From the NCBI GenBank assembly GCA_002067865.1, contig MVRC01000013.1:1-64000 (forward strand): DNA of 64,000 nucleotides, in the 5' to 3' direction. The notes below the pieces were generated by a model. That model did not search any database, was not told the DNA's origin, and saw only the letters and a list, made by a program, of their open reading frames with translations. This document shows positions 17,398 through 26,641 of this stretch, piece after piece. A program made the translations under genes and the position numbers. This DNA comes from Methanomassiliicoccales archaeon PtaU1.Bin124. Its GTDB lineage: Archaea; Thermoplasmatota; Thermoplasmata; Methanomassiliicoccales; UBA472. Each line of letters starts with the position of its first letter. The first letter of the stretch is position 1.

Positions 17398-18513
17398 CTA
17401 CTGCCTGCGCACCTGATCGTAGCACTTCAGGTACTCCTCTGCCACCTGGTCCCAGGTGATCATCTTGTTGCTGAACGGGCCGATCTTGATCGAACCAGCG
17501 TTGTCGAAAACATAGGCCAGCCGCCCGGCCAGCTCATCATCGTCGATGGGGTATTCGATCCCGAAGCAACCCGGCTCGACGGTGAACTCCGTCAGCGCCG
17601 CGGCCTTGGTGACGATGCAGGGCGTGCCGCAGGTGAGCGCCTCGGCCACCACCAGGCCGTACGCCTCGGCCGAGGACAGCAGCACCAGCACTGTGGCCGT
17701 CCGATACTCCGCGTTCAGCTGGTCCTCCGAGATCCTGCCCACCCAGACCACGTCCTTCTCCAGACCCAGGGACGATGCGATGCCTTCCAGCCTCTGCCGG
17801 TCCGGGCCGTCCCCCACGATGCGGAACTCCGTTCTCCTGCCCATCTGCTTCAGCTTCGCCATGGCCGCCAGGACATGGTCCAGTCCCTTGTAATCGACCA
17901 GCCGTCCCACGTACAGGATGACGTCCTTGCGCCTCTGCACGTCCAGCGCCTGGTACCCTTTGCCGCCGTTGGGGATGATGGCGTACTTCTCCTCCGCTAC
18001 GGTGAAGTCCCTTCCCACCAGCGAGCGTTCGTAGTCGGAGACGCACACCACCTTGCCGCTCCAGTCATAGATGCGCTTGCCCGCCACGCGGTAGGCCTTG
18101 AACAGCACGTCCCTTCCCGGCGTGTGGCCCTTGCCATGGTAGTGAGTGGTGAAGACGAAGGGGATGTGGTGCATGCGGCAGAACAGCGCCGCCTCGAAAG
18201 CGATCAATGTGTGGTAGCCGTGCACATGCACGATGTCGAAGTTCTCGGCCACATCGGCCGACATGAGGAAGGACCATACCTCGGGGTGAAAGCCGCTCTC
18301 GCCCCAGACCCCGCGTTTAAAACGGACCACTCTGACCCCGTTGATGACCTCGTCCGCGGTGCGCTCGTCATCCAGGGCGAGGACGGTGACCTCGTGGCCC
18401 AACGCCACGTACCGCTCCGAGAGTGTCCTGACCAGAGTCTCCACTCCGCCGATGCGCGGATGGTAGTACTTGTTGACCATCAGGACCCTCAGCTCGCCCG
18501 CCTCCTCCTTCAT
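17398..18513 (-). CDS. Glycosyltransferase family 4 (GT-B)
   Basis: The 371 residues open with the GT4 pattern VNKYYHPRIGGVETLVRTLS, followed by VHVHGYHTLIAFEAALF and TTHYHGKGHTPG in the acceptor domain. The donor domain has ILYVGRLVDYKGLDHVLAAM, FRIVGDGPDRQRL and the EX7E region in SSAEAYGLVVAEALTCGTP. The family transfers hexoses from nucleotide sugars with retention. It is convergent with the previous glycosyltransferase, and the two with the flippase form a likely glycan assembly group. Donor and acceptor are unknown. Confidence 0.9.
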   Translation of the reverse strand: MKEEAGELRVLMVNKYYHPRIGGVETLVRTLSERYVALGHEVTVLALDDERTADEVINGVRVVRFKRGVWGESGFHPEVWSFLMSADVAENFDIVHVHGYHTLIAFEAALFCRMHHIPFVFTTHYHGKGHTPGRDVLFKAYRVAGKRIYDWSGKVVCVSDYERSLVGRDFTVAEEKYAIIPNGGKGYQALDVQRRKDVILYVGRLVDYKGLDHVLAAMAKLKQMGRRTEFRIVGDGPDRQRLEGIASSLGLEKDVVWVGRISEDQLNAEYRTATVLVLLSSAEAYGLVVAEALTCGTPCIVTKAAALTEFTVEPGCFGIEYPIDDDELAGRLAYVFDNAGSIKIGPFSNKMITWDQVAEEYLKCYDQVRRQ

Positions 18514-18649
18514 GGACCGGCGCTTGGATATTTCTACATTTGGAACGCCATGAACGATGCCAGGCGTGAGCGTATGATTTGAAATAACCCCGGCTCAATT
18601 GTCTATCACCATGGACCCCGGTGCGGCCGAGGTCTCAAAGGTGGTCATT

Positions 18650-20230
18650 ATGGCATTTCAGAACACGCTCACTTGGAAGAACATGGTCCACGACGGCCAG
18701 GAGAACATGTACCACATCCGCTACGAGAGCGAGGTGGGCATCTTCGAGAAGGAGATGGCCGCAGGACCGAAGAGATATCCCATCATCCTCGGAGGACAGA
18801 GGCTGGAGGCCAGGTCCCACTTCGATGACATCTCGCCCATCGATGCATCGATGATCGTCGGCAAGTTCCCAAGCGCCACCAAGGAGGATGTGGACCGGGC
18901 CGTCGAGGCAGCACAGGGAGCGTTCAACTCCTGGTCACATACCGATCATCTGACCAGGGCGAAGATATTCGAGAGGGCCGCGGACCTGATGGACGAGGAG
19001 CGGTTCCGCTTCTCCGCCGCGCTCACCTTCGACAACGGCAAGGACAGGGACGAGGCCATCGCCGAGACGGACGAGGCCATCGACTTCATCCGCTGGTACG
19101 TGGACGCCATGCGGCGCAACAACGGATACGAGCAGGACATGCACCGGCCTTACGAGGACGAGAGGCCCAAGAGCCTCATGCGGCCGTACGGCGTATGGGC
19201 CGTGGTATGCCCGTTCAACTTCCCCCTGGCCATCAGTTGCGGCATGATGAGCGGGGCGATGATCACCGGTAACACCGTGGTGGCGAAGCCCTCCTCCCCC
19301 GCGCCGCTTCCAGTGTACTTGCTGTACGATGTCCTCGAACGCGCTGGCCTTCCGGGCGGGGTCATGAACGTCGTTTCCGGCTCCGGGGCAGAGGTCGGGG
19401 ACCATCTGGTGCAGCATCCCGGCATCTCCGGGACGGTCTTCACCGGCAGCAAGGATGTCGGCTATGACATCATCAGAAAATCATTGAAGAAATATCCCAC
19501 CCCGGTCATCGCGGAGATGGGCGGTAAGAACGCTGCGCTGGTCATGGCCAGCGCCGATCAGGTGAAGGCGGCGAAGGGCATCATCCAGTCGGCCTTCTCG
19601 TTCTCCGGGCAGAAGTGCTCCGCCTGCTCCCGCGTGTATGTTCACGAATCGATCTACGACCCGTTCATGAAAGAGCTGGTCAAGCGCACCGAGGCGCTGG
19701 TCGTGGGCGATCCAAGAAAGAAGGGAACGTTCGTCGGGCCGGTCATCCATGCCAAAGCGGTGCAGGACTATGAGCGGTATGTGGAGATGGCCAGGAAGGA
19801 CGGGAAGGTGCTGACGGGCGGTAAGATCGTCAAGCCAGAGGGCGTCGACGGCAAGCTGTACGCGGCCCCGACCATCGTTGGGGGGCTGCCAGACGACCAC
19901 TTCCTCGTCATGAACGAGCTGTTCGTCCCGATCCTCTGCGTCTTGAAGTGCCGCTCCGTCGAGGATGCGGTGCGCAAGTCCAATTCGGTCGACTTCGGCC
20001 TAACCTCTGGCATATTCACCAAGGAGCAGCAGGAGCTGCAGTACTACTTCGACAACATCGAGGCGGGGGTGTGCTACGCGAACAGGGCCAGGGGTGCTAC
20101 GACCGGAGCCATGGTCGGAGGCCAGCCGTTCGGCGGATGGAAGGCGTCCGGAAGCACCGGCAAAGGAACTGGGACCGACCTATACCTGACACAGTTCATG
20201 AGACAGCAGGCGAGGACCATCGGGATGTGA
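18650..20230 (+). CDS. Aldehyde dehydrogenase, probably 1-pyrroline-5-carboxylate dehydrogenase-like
   Basis: About 526 residues of the NAD(P)+ aldehyde dehydrogenase fold: VCPFNFPLAI, the cofactor motif FTGSKDVGYDI, catalytic Glu in AEMGGKNA, catalytic Cys in FSGQKCSACSRV, and the C-terminal QPFGGWKASG. The double Cys around the nucleophile and the length resemble RocA-type glutamate semialdehyde dehydrogenases. Succinate-semialdehyde or other aldehydes remain possible. I prefer the ATG at 18650, preceded by GGTGG, because the family N-terminus fits there; an upstream TTG at 18599 only adds an atypical tail. Stands alone. Confidence 0.82.
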   Translation: MAFQNTLTWKNMVHDGQENMYHIRYESEVGIFEKEMAAGPKRYPIILGGQRLEARSHFDDISPIDASMIVGKFPSATKEDVDRAVEAAQGAFNSWSHTDHLTRAKIFERAADLMDEERFRFSAALTFDNGKDRDEAIAETDEAIDFIRWYVDAMRRNNGYEQDMHRPYEDERPKSLMRPYGVWAVVCPFNFPLAISCGMMSGAMITGNTVVAKPSSPAPLPVYLLYDVLERAGLPGGVMNVVSGSGAEVGDHLVQHPGISGTVFTGSKDVGYDIIRKSLKKYPTPVIAEMGGKNAALVMASADQVKAAKGIIQSAFSFSGQKCSACSRVYVHESIYDPFMKELVKRTEALVVGDPRKKGTFVGPVIHAKAVQDYERYVEMARKDGKVLTGGKIVKPEGVDGKLYAAPTIVGGLPDDHFLVMNELFVPILCVLKCRSVEDAVRKSNSVDFGLTSGIFTKEQQELQYYFDNIEAGVCYANRARGATTGAMVGGQPFGGWKASGSTGKGTGTDLYLTQFMRQQARTIGM

Positions 20231-20367
20231 CCTTCCCATTTTCCCTGTAATTAACCTGTTCGAGCCAAGGAGCTCGTTCGCCATTTGTGATTTCTGGGTA
20301 TAAAACGATATATACCGAACTCGGCCGTGATTGAAAAGATAGAATGGCGTTCGAGGAATGGTAAGCA

Positions 20368-23289
20368 ATGTGGACAGAGATCCTTCTCACGATCTACCTC
20401 ATCTTCATTGTCCTCTGCCTGGGCGTGTTCATCGCCTTGCTCGGGCGCCGTCCCCTTCGAGTGAAATCAGGCCTGATCATGTTGCCGGCCTGCGCCGCAT
20501 TATCGGCCGGAGGGATCCTCCAGATATTTTTCTACGACCTACAGAGCCTCCAGCTGCTGTACTATTTCACCACCTTCATGTTCCTCGTGCTGTTCTCCAG
20601 CTTCCTGTTCTTCGCGGTGGAGTTCACGGGCTGGCTGGACCCGAAGAAGAGACGAAACATCATCCTGCTCTCGGCGGTACCAATTTTCACTGCGGTCGTA
20701 GAGCTGACCGACCCATGGCTCCACCTATACAACAGCTCCTATGTGCTGGACACTGTTCCTGGATACGAGGTCCCCTATCTCAAATATGAACCGACCATCT
20801 TCAACTGGTTCTTCACCATATTCTGCTTCGTTATCGGGATCTTCTTCATCATCATGCTGGCCCAGAGATTGAGGAAATATTACGACAGGGCCATCTTCTA
20901 CGTGTTCGTGGTGGGCGCCATCTTTGCATATGCCCTCAACACCGCCGCGCTCTTCCTCGACGAGCTTAAAATTCTGCCGCTGGACGGCCTCACGGTCACC
21001 ATCGTGGCCCTGTTTTTCTACATCGCCGCATTGGTCTTCGGCATGTTCGATCTCGCCCCCATGGCAAGGAAGGAGATGCTGGATGTCATGCAGGACGGCA
21101 TCTTCATCATGGATGCGAAGGGTGTGCTGAGCGATGCGAACAAATCGGGTCTGGAATTGATCGATGCCGAGCTGGAGGACATCATCGGGCAGCCCATCGA
21201 TCTCATCGCTCTGAAGTACCCCGAGGTCACGGAACTGATGAAGCAGGACGGCTCCTATCCATCGATCCAGGTCGATAGCAAAGGACGTTTCTTCGAGGCC
21301 AGGCTGCTGCCGTTCGACTATGGTCGGATCAAGCACATTGGACACATGTTGGTGCTCCACGACATCACCGAACGCAAGGAGGCCGAGCTGACCAAGCATG
21401 AGGCTGAGACGAAGATGCGGCTGGCCGAGAGCGACAGGAGATATCGCGCCCTCATCAACAATCAGACGGAGGCCATAATCACCTTCGACCTGGACGGACG
21501 GATAACCTTCGGCAATCCGGTCTACGAGCGCTGGATGGAGAGGCTGGGAAAGGACATTTCGGGAATGGCCGTCAAGAACATCCTAACTCCTGAGGATGCC
21601 ACGGCGTTGATGGCGCTCATCCACCGGGCCACTCCGACCGACCCTGAGTTCCAGTTCGAACATACCATCATCATAACCCCAGATGAGGAAGGGTGGATAC
21701 ACTGGAACGGTAAGGCCATTTTCGATCCAGAAGGCCATCTGGTCGAGGTGCAGGCGGCCGGCATGGACATCACCGAGAAAAAGCGCAGCGAGGCGGAGTA
21801 CCGCGCCATCGTGGAAAGCCAGAAGGAGATGATCCTGCGCCGCAATAGCGAGGGGAAGATAACGTTCGCCAATCAGGCCTATTCCAGCTACTTCCAGAAG
21901 CCCTTCTCGGAGCTGGTCGGCACTAAGTACATACCTCCCTCCGACGAGGACGATCTGGCGGTCATGCGGGCGGCCATCTCATCGCTCACTCCGGAACAGC
22001 CCGACCGTGACTACATTTTGATGAAGGTGTTCATGAAGAACGACGTGACCCGCTGGACCGAATGGAAGGTCCGTGGCATCTTCGATTCCCTGGGGAGGAT
22101 GGTGGAATACCAGATGGTGGGTTACGATATCACGGACCGTCTGAAGATGGAGCAGGAGCTCGTGAAGACCCAGAAGCTCGAGTCGATCGGGCTTCTGGCA
22201 GGCGGCATCGCCCACGATTTCAACAATCTTCTCACCTCCATCGTAAGCAACATAGAGGTCGCCGCGAAGGAGATGCCGCTGGGGGAAAGACCAAGAAGAA
22301 GGCTCGATGACGCCGTCCGTTCGGCCATGAGCGCCAAGAGGCTCACCCAGCAGCTGCTTACATTCTCCAAGGGAGGCAAGCCGGTGAAGGAGTATGTCGA
22401 CGTGGAGACCTTGATCAAGACCAACGTCGAGTTCACCCTGACCGGCACGAACGTCGTCGCGGACTATTCCTTTGAGGACGGCATCCCGCCCATTCTCGCA
22501 GATCCCTTCCAGATAGGCCAGGTGATCAACAATCTAGTGATAAACGCGGTCCAGGCCATGCCCGAGGGGGGAAGGGTCCGCATCGATGCGTCAAACTTCG
22601 AGGTAGACCAGGAGTCCAATCTCCCCTTCGAGGAGGACTGCTACGTCAAGATCTCGATCATCGACCAGGGGGTAGGAATTCCCTCGATGAACCTGACCAA
22701 GATATTCGATCCTTTCTTCACGACCAAGGATAAGGGTTCGGGGCTGGGCCTGTCCACAGTGCAATCCATAGTCAAGAACCATCGCGGCTACATCGATGTG
22801 GATTCGACGGCCGGTGTCGGTTCGACCTTCACATTGTTCCTTCCCAGCGAGAGGACTGCTAAGTTGCAGGTGGGCCCATCGTCCGAGCGCGCTAGCTCGT
22901 TCCTGCCTGCTCTGCATATCCTGATAATGGATGACGACGAGTCGATCTTGGACGTCCTATCGACCATACTCGTGGAGATGGGGCATACTGTCGACCAGGC
23001 GCACAATGGGGAGCAGGCCATCCCGATGGTGCGCCAGAACCGAACGCTCGGCCAGACCTACGACCTTTACATCATGGACCTCACCATAAAGGGAGGGATG
23101 GGCGGAAAGGAGGCCATCAAGCACATCTTGGAGCTGGGCCCAAGTGCCAAGGCCATCGTTTCCAGCGGCTACTCCAACGATCCGGTCATGGCGGAACCGC
23201 TTGCCTACGGGTTCATCGGCGTGCTGCAGAAACCGTACACCATGAACGACCTGGTGGAAAAGATGACGGCGATCCTGAAGAAGGATTAG
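20368..23289 (+). CDS. Hybrid sensor histidine kinase (7TM, PAS repeats, HisKA, HATPase, receiver)
   Basis: The 973 residues start with about seven transmembrane helices (1-230), similar to the 7TM input region of other archaeal kinases. Three PAS-like domains follow (about 235-345, 365-485, 490-605; each ends with a DITE/DITD segment). HisKA has the phospho-acceptor His in GGIAHDFNNLL near residue 616. HATPase has VINNLVINAVQAM, DQGVGIP and GSGLGLSTV. The C-terminal receiver (about 850-973) has MDDDES and phospho-Asp in LYIMDLTIKGG near 904. All relay residues appear intact. The signal is unknown. It is monocistronic with a TATA-like TATATACC upstream. Confidence 0.92.
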   Translation: MWTEILLTIYLIFIVLCLGVFIALLGRRPLRVKSGLIMLPACAALSAGGILQIFFYDLQSLQLLYYFTTFMFLVLFSSFLFFAVEFTGWLDPKKRRNIILLSAVPIFTAVVELTDPWLHLYNSSYVLDTVPGYEVPYLKYEPTIFNWFFTIFCFVIGIFFIIMLAQRLRKYYDRAIFYVFVVGAIFAYALNTAALFLDELKILPLDGLTVTIVALFFYIAALVFGMFDLAPMARKEMLDVMQDGIFIMDAKGVLSDANKSGLELIDAELEDIIGQPIDLIALKYPEVTELMKQDGSYPSIQVDSKGRFFEARLLPFDYGRIKHIGHMLVLHDITERKEAELTKHEAETKMRLAESDRRYRALINNQTEAIITFDLDGRITFGNPVYERWMERLGKDISGMAVKNILTPEDATALMALIHRATPTDPEFQFEHTIIITPDEEGWIHWNGKAIFDPEGHLVEVQAAGMDITEKKRSEAEYRAIVESQKEMILRRNSEGKITFANQAYSSYFQKPFSELVGTKYIPPSDEDDLAVMRAAISSLTPEQPDRDYILMKVFMKNDVTRWTEWKVRGIFDSLGRMVEYQMVGYDITDRLKMEQELVKTQKLESIGLLAGGIAHDFNNLLTSIVSNIEVAAKEMPLGERPRRRLDDAVRSAMSAKRLTQQLLTFSKGGKPVKEYVDVETLIKTNVEFTLTGTNVVADYSFEDGIPPILADPFQIGQVINNLVINAVQAMPEGGRVRIDASNFEVDQESNLPFEEDCYVKISIIDQGVGIPSMNLTKIFDPFFTTKDKGSGLGLSTVQSIVKNHRGYIDVDSTAGVGSTFTLFLPSERTAKLQVGPSSERASSFLPALHILIMDDDESILDVLSTILVEMGHTVDQAHNGEQAIPMVRQNRTLGQTYDLYIMDLTIKGGMGGKEAIKHILELGPSAKAIVSSGYSNDPVMAEPLAYGFIGVLQKPYTMNDLVEKMTAILKKD

Positions 23290-24089
23290 ACCGGCACGAT
23301 GAGCACGTGCACATTTCCCTTCCGCAGCACCTCATCCGATACCGACCCCAGGGTCATCGAATGGAACAGCCCTTTGCCGACATTGCCCATGACTATGAGG
23401 GTCGAATTGAACTCCCGGGCCGCCTCCATGATGTTGTAAGCCGCCGTCCCATAGTGCAGGTGGGTGTCGATGCTGCAGATGCCATCGTGCGAGTCCTTCC
23501 ACTTGCCCAGGTCCTTCTTGACGTCCTGGAACTTGCGGTCGTCCTCCACGCTGAACTTGTTGCTCGGGACGACATGGAACAGCACGGCCTTCTTGCAGCC
23601 ACAGGTGTCCATCTCCTTGAACACGTTCATGATGCCTTTCGTGCATGGCCCGAGATCTAGTGACACGAGCACACTGTCCATGAGCATCGGACACGTTGGA
23701 CGGTCCGTGGCGAACTTGCCTACGAGCACCGGCACCTTCGCGTTCCTGACCACGTCCAGCGATACCGAGCCGACCATCAGCTCCTTGGCCTTAGTCTTGC
23801 CGGAGGAGGCCATGACCAGCATGGTAGCCTTCTCCCTCTTCGCCACCTTCAGTATGGTGGCCGAGGGCTTTCCCTTCTCGATCAACACCCTCGCTCCAGA
23901 GGCCTCGGTGGAGCACTGCTGTGCCAGTGAGTCCAACTTTTCCCTCTGGTCGACTGTCACGTCATCGCCAGAGACGAACAAAATGATGGCCTCCTTCATC
24001 CCATAATCGTGGAACTTGCTGACGCAGGAGACCTGATTGGCCGACACCTCACTGAGGTCAACTGGTACCAAGACCTTATCGAACAGCAT
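23286..24089 (-). CDS. Tandem universal stress protein (two UspA domains)
   Basis: The 267 residues form two UspA-like domains. The first begins MLFDKVLVPVDLSEVS; the second begins MDSVLVSLDLGPC near residue 132. The C-terminal ATP-loop pattern is GNVGKGLFHSMTLGSVSDEVLR followed by VLIVPV; the first copy has MASSGKTKAKELMVGSVS. The ATP-binding G-2x-G-9x-G(S/T) pattern is clearer in the second domain. Likely a stress-linked regulatory nucleotide-binding protein. Its 3' end overlaps the convergent hybrid kinase gene by 4 bp. Confidence 0.88.
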   Translation of the reverse strand: MLFDKVLVPVDLSEVSANQVSCVSKFHDYGMKEAIILFVSGDDVTVDQREKLDSLAQQCSTEASGARVLIEKGKPSATILKVAKREKATMLVMASSGKTKAKELMVGSVSLDVVRNAKVPVLVGKFATDRPTCPMLMDSVLVSLDLGPCTKGIMNVFKEMDTCGCKKAVLFHVVPSNKFSVEDDRKFQDVKKDLGKWKDSHDGICSIDTHLHYGTAAYNIMEAAREFNSTLIVMGNVGKGLFHSMTLGSVSDEVLRKGNVHVLIVPV

Positions 24090-24171
24090 CGATTGTTATT
24101 AGGAAGACATAGTTTTTAAAATCTCGCCCGAGCGGACAAAAAATCCATGGTTGGACAAGACAGAACGGAAG

Positions 24172-24179
24172 AAAAAAAA
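24172..24179 (-). terminator. Oligo-T terminator after the HTH regulator
   Basis: An A8 run on the plus strand gives T8 in the minus-strand transcript about 65 nt after the HTH gene stop. Confidence 0.5.
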
Positions 24180-24245
24180 GTTTACGGGATGGAAGGCTAT
24201 CCGGGGGGAGGAAAGGACCTTCGTCCCTTAGGTCATCGTAATTTC

Positions 24246-24605
24246 TTACCGGACCAGTGCCGGTTCCATGAACAGGTTCATGTCCATGTCGTAGGAGGTG
24301 TCGGTCATCGTGCCGTCGACCATCTCTATCCTGGCGCGCAGCTTGTTGCGCTCCACGCTGATCTGGGCGTTCTTGACCTTGGACTTGTACAAGGAGATGC
24401 GCTTCCCGGCCTGGGTCAGGCGGCGCTCCACACAGTTGATCATTCCAGCCTGCTCGAGCAGCTTGATCTTGCGGTAGCACGCAGCGATTGGGATGCCCAA
24501 CTTTTCGCTGAGCTCGAAGGCCGTCTTGGGCTTACCCATGGTAGCCAAGATGATCTTCGCCGAGTATTCCTCAGTGATCAGCTGTGATGTCTCAAGAGCT
24601 TGCAT
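24246..24605 (-). CDS. Winged-helix (ArsR-like) transcriptional regulator
   Basis: The 119 residues begin with helices followed by a helix-turn-helix (KTAFELSEKLGIPIAACYRKIKLLEQAGMI, about 26-55) and a wing strand pair. The remaining half is strand-rich (ISLYKSKVKNAQISV and RARIEMVDGT) and may bind a ligand or dimerise. The pattern resembles archaeal ArsR-like HTH proteins with a C-terminal sensing region. Its own 250-bp AT-rich upstream region has room for promoter and operator; the target is unknown. Confidence 0.8.
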   Translation of the reverse strand: MQALETSQLITEEYSAKIILATMGKPKTAFELSEKLGIPIAACYRKIKLLEQAGMINCVERRLTQAGKRISLYKSKVKNAQISVERNKLRARIEMVDGTMTDTSYDMDMNLFMEPALVR

Positions 24606-24856
24606 TTCTTACTCCTCGAAATGACTAATTTCCTTGGATTCTATATAAACGAAACTAGCTCAGAATCAATTTTGATTTGATTAAAAATGATGAGCCAGAT
24701 GTATCATCTCACATGCCGTTTACTGTTATCAGCATCAATAAACGCCTAACGTTTCTCACCTTTGATTCTTGATATTAGGAAAAAAAGGTAGGGGCGAAAT
24801 CCCGTTCTTCATCACGGCCGCTTAGGTTCCGGTAATGAAAACCTTGTTTACAGATA
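24606..24856. other. AT-rich divergent intergenic region, no gene seen
   Basis: This 251-bp gap lies between divergent genes. It is much richer in AT than the window average and has TATA-like segments such as TCTATATAAA near 24640, suited to drive the HTH gene on the minus strand. I see no ORF or RNA structure I can support. Confidence 0.5.
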
Positions 24857-25642
24857 ATGTTCGAAAAAGGGCATAGATTAATGTGCCAGGGCGGGGAATT
24901 GAGGCGCGTGAGGTCCAAGCTGGTTTTCCCCGGGGCGCGCATCACTAGCGACCAGTGCCTATGGATGGAGCAGGATTCCACCATAGTCATAGCAGACCTT
25001 CACATCGGCCTGGAGAGCGCGCTGGAGGCGGATGGCGTTCACATCCCCCGCATCCAGACGGAGAGCATGAAGGAATCATTACTACGCATTTTGGACCGAT
25101 ACCAGCCGGAGAGGGTCATCATCCTGGGCGATCTGAAGCACGAGTTCTCCCGGAACGTCGGGCAGGAACTGGCCGAGGTCACCAGCGTCCTCTCGCTGCT
25201 CAAGCAGAGCGCCGAGGTGAGCGTGGCGAAAGGGAACCATGACAATTACCTGTCGGCCATCGCCTTCCGACTGGGCATCGATGTGCAGGACAGCTTCCGC
25301 ATCGGGGGGATCAGCATGATGCACGGCCATCTGGATTCCGACGAGAGGCCGCTGGTCATAGGGCATGAGCATCCCTCCGTGAGGGTGTTCGACGAGGTCG
25401 GCGCATATCTCAAGCTGCCCTGCTTCCTGCACCTGGAGGAGGAGAGGATACTCGTCCTGCCGGCATTCTCGCCGCTGGCCTCAGGCACCGATTTCACCAT
25501 GAAGCTGGAGGACAAGGCCATGTCCCCGGTGCTGGCCAAGGCGGATATCACATCGGCCAAGGTCTATGCCTGCACGGAGATCGGATTGATGCCGCTGGGA
25601 CCGCTGTCCGCCCTGGGCCGACCGAAGCCCCATTGGCTCTAG
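24857..25642 (+). CDS. Metallophosphoesterase of the PdeM/COG1407 type
   Basis: The 261 residues have all the binuclear metallophosphoesterase motifs in order: ADLHIG (D-x-H), GDLKHEF (GDxxH), GNHDN, MHGH and GHEHPS. The arrangement and length match the COG1407 ICC-like phosphoesterases, some of which are linked to DNA ligases or helicases. The substrate is unknown. The start is uncertain: ATG 24857 gives the full frame, while ATG 24881 and GTG 24908 (VRSKLVFPG) are closer to where the family usually begins. The end overlaps the convergent neighbour by 4 bp. Confidence 0.85.
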   Translation: MFEKGHRLMCQGGELRRVRSKLVFPGARITSDQCLWMEQDSTIVIADLHIGLESALEADGVHIPRIQTESMKESLLRILDRYQPERVIILGDLKHEFSRNVGQELAEVTSVLSLLKQSAEVSVAKGNHDNYLSAIAFRLGIDVQDSFRIGGISMMHGHLDSDERPLVIGHEHPSVRVFDEVGAYLKLPCFLHLEEERILVLPAFSPLASGTDFTMKLEDKAMSPVLAKADITSAKVYACTEIGLMPLGPLSALGRPKPHWL

Positions 25643-26163
25643 GTGGACCAGCCCACGACCCAGCCGTCGATCTCGTTCTGGAAGCTGGTCGGCTCCAATA
25701 GCCAGTTTCCGTTGCAGTGGACCATGATCAGGTACGTGTCGGAGATGTACTGCACCTTGCTCCACGAATAGCTCTCCGTGATGTTCACGGACAGCACGAC
25801 CCAGCTGTCGAAGGTCACGTTGAAGCCATAGGCCAGCGAGTCCAGGCCGTCCTGGATGACCGTTCTGGTAGAGTCGGAGATGCTCGCCGTGACGTCCTGC
25901 ACCGAGGCCACCCCGACCGACGCGTTCGTCTCCTGCGCCTCCAGCTCCACGATGTACCACTCCTGGAACGTGGTGTTGGCCAGGGCGGCGGTGGTGTACT
26001 TCATGGCAGATTGGTAGTTGCCTTTATCGAACTCCGAAAAGAACGACCTGATGGACGATTCAGGCGTGTTGACCCGGCCGAAACCGGTCAATGCCACCGC
26101 GGCCACGATGATGACGATCACCGCCAGCGCGACAATGGCGATCTTGCTGCCCTTGCTCATCAA
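25639..26163 (-). CDS. Membrane-anchored small protein, NTF2-like region, unknown function
   Basis: The 174 residues start with a signal anchor (IAIVALAVIVIIVAAVAL). An extracytoplasmic domain follows beginning TPESSIRSFFSEFDKGNYQSAMKY, a pattern common in NTF2-like or DUF4878-like lipoprotein domains, and ends with CNGNWLLEPTSF. There is no lipobox Cys. The function is unknown. It lies between the phosphoesterase gene, with which it is convergent, and the ech operon. Confidence 0.6.
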   Translation of the reverse strand: MMSKGSKIAIVALAVIVIIVAAVALTGFGRVNTPESSIRSFFSEFDKGNYQSAMKYTTAALANTTFQEWYIVELEAQETNASVGVASVQDVTASISDSTRTVIQDGLDSLAYGFNVTFDSWVVLSVNITESYSWSKVQYISDTYLIMVHCNGNWLLEPTSFQNEIDGWVVGWST

Positions 26164-26250
26164 TGTGATACCCTCACTCGGCGTTCGTAGCTACGATGCG
26201 CCGGCGACAACTCGACGGCGGCACCGCTATTAATTGCTTGACATGGACCG

Positions 26251-26640
26251 TTAGGTCTTCGTCCTCCGCTTCCGCTCCAACACCTTCGTGCCGTGGTGGA
26301 ACCTCTCCATGCCGACCGCATAGGTATGGACCTCCAGCTGCTGCCCTGGCGTGGGGTACCCCGACCTCATGTAGATGCAATGCACCGGACAGACATCGAC
26401 GCACACCCGGCACTGGATGCACCTCGGTATGACGATGGTCTGGGACTTGCCCTCCTTGTCAGTGGTGATGGCCTTCCCGGGGCAGTTCTTCTCGCACAGC
26501 CGGCAGAAGATGCACGCTTCCATGTCCCATTCCACATGCCCCCGGCTGTTCTCCGGAATGTTCGTGCTCTCGTATGGATAACGCACCGTGTAGGGCTTGG
26601 AGAAGAGGTTCTTCAGCGAGGAACGGATCATCGACATCAT
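26251..26640 (-). CDS. echF: Ech hydrogenase ferredoxin-like subunit EchF
   Basis: The 129 residues hold two [4Fe-4S] motifs, CIFCRLCEKNCPGKAI and CIQCRVCVDVCPVHCI, in the NuoI/EchF arrangement. This subunit connects external ferredoxin with the EchC cluster. It is last of the six-gene operon; its start lies 2 bp after the echE stop. The C-terminus is highly basic (ERKRRTKT). Confidence 0.92.
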   Translation of the reverse strand: MMSMIRSSLKNLFSKPYTVRYPYESTNIPENSRGHVEWDMEACIFCRLCEKNCPGKAITTDKEGKSQTIVIPRCIQCRVCVDVCPVHCIYMRSGYPTPGQQLEVHTYAVGMERFHHGTKVLERKRRTKT

Positions 26641-26641
26641 A

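Noticed and set aside
20296-20320. GGTATA/TATACC inverted repeat before the hybrid kinase gene as an operator
   Set aside because: Its arms are mostly TATA-box sequence in an AT-rich promoter, so the symmetry may be incidental.
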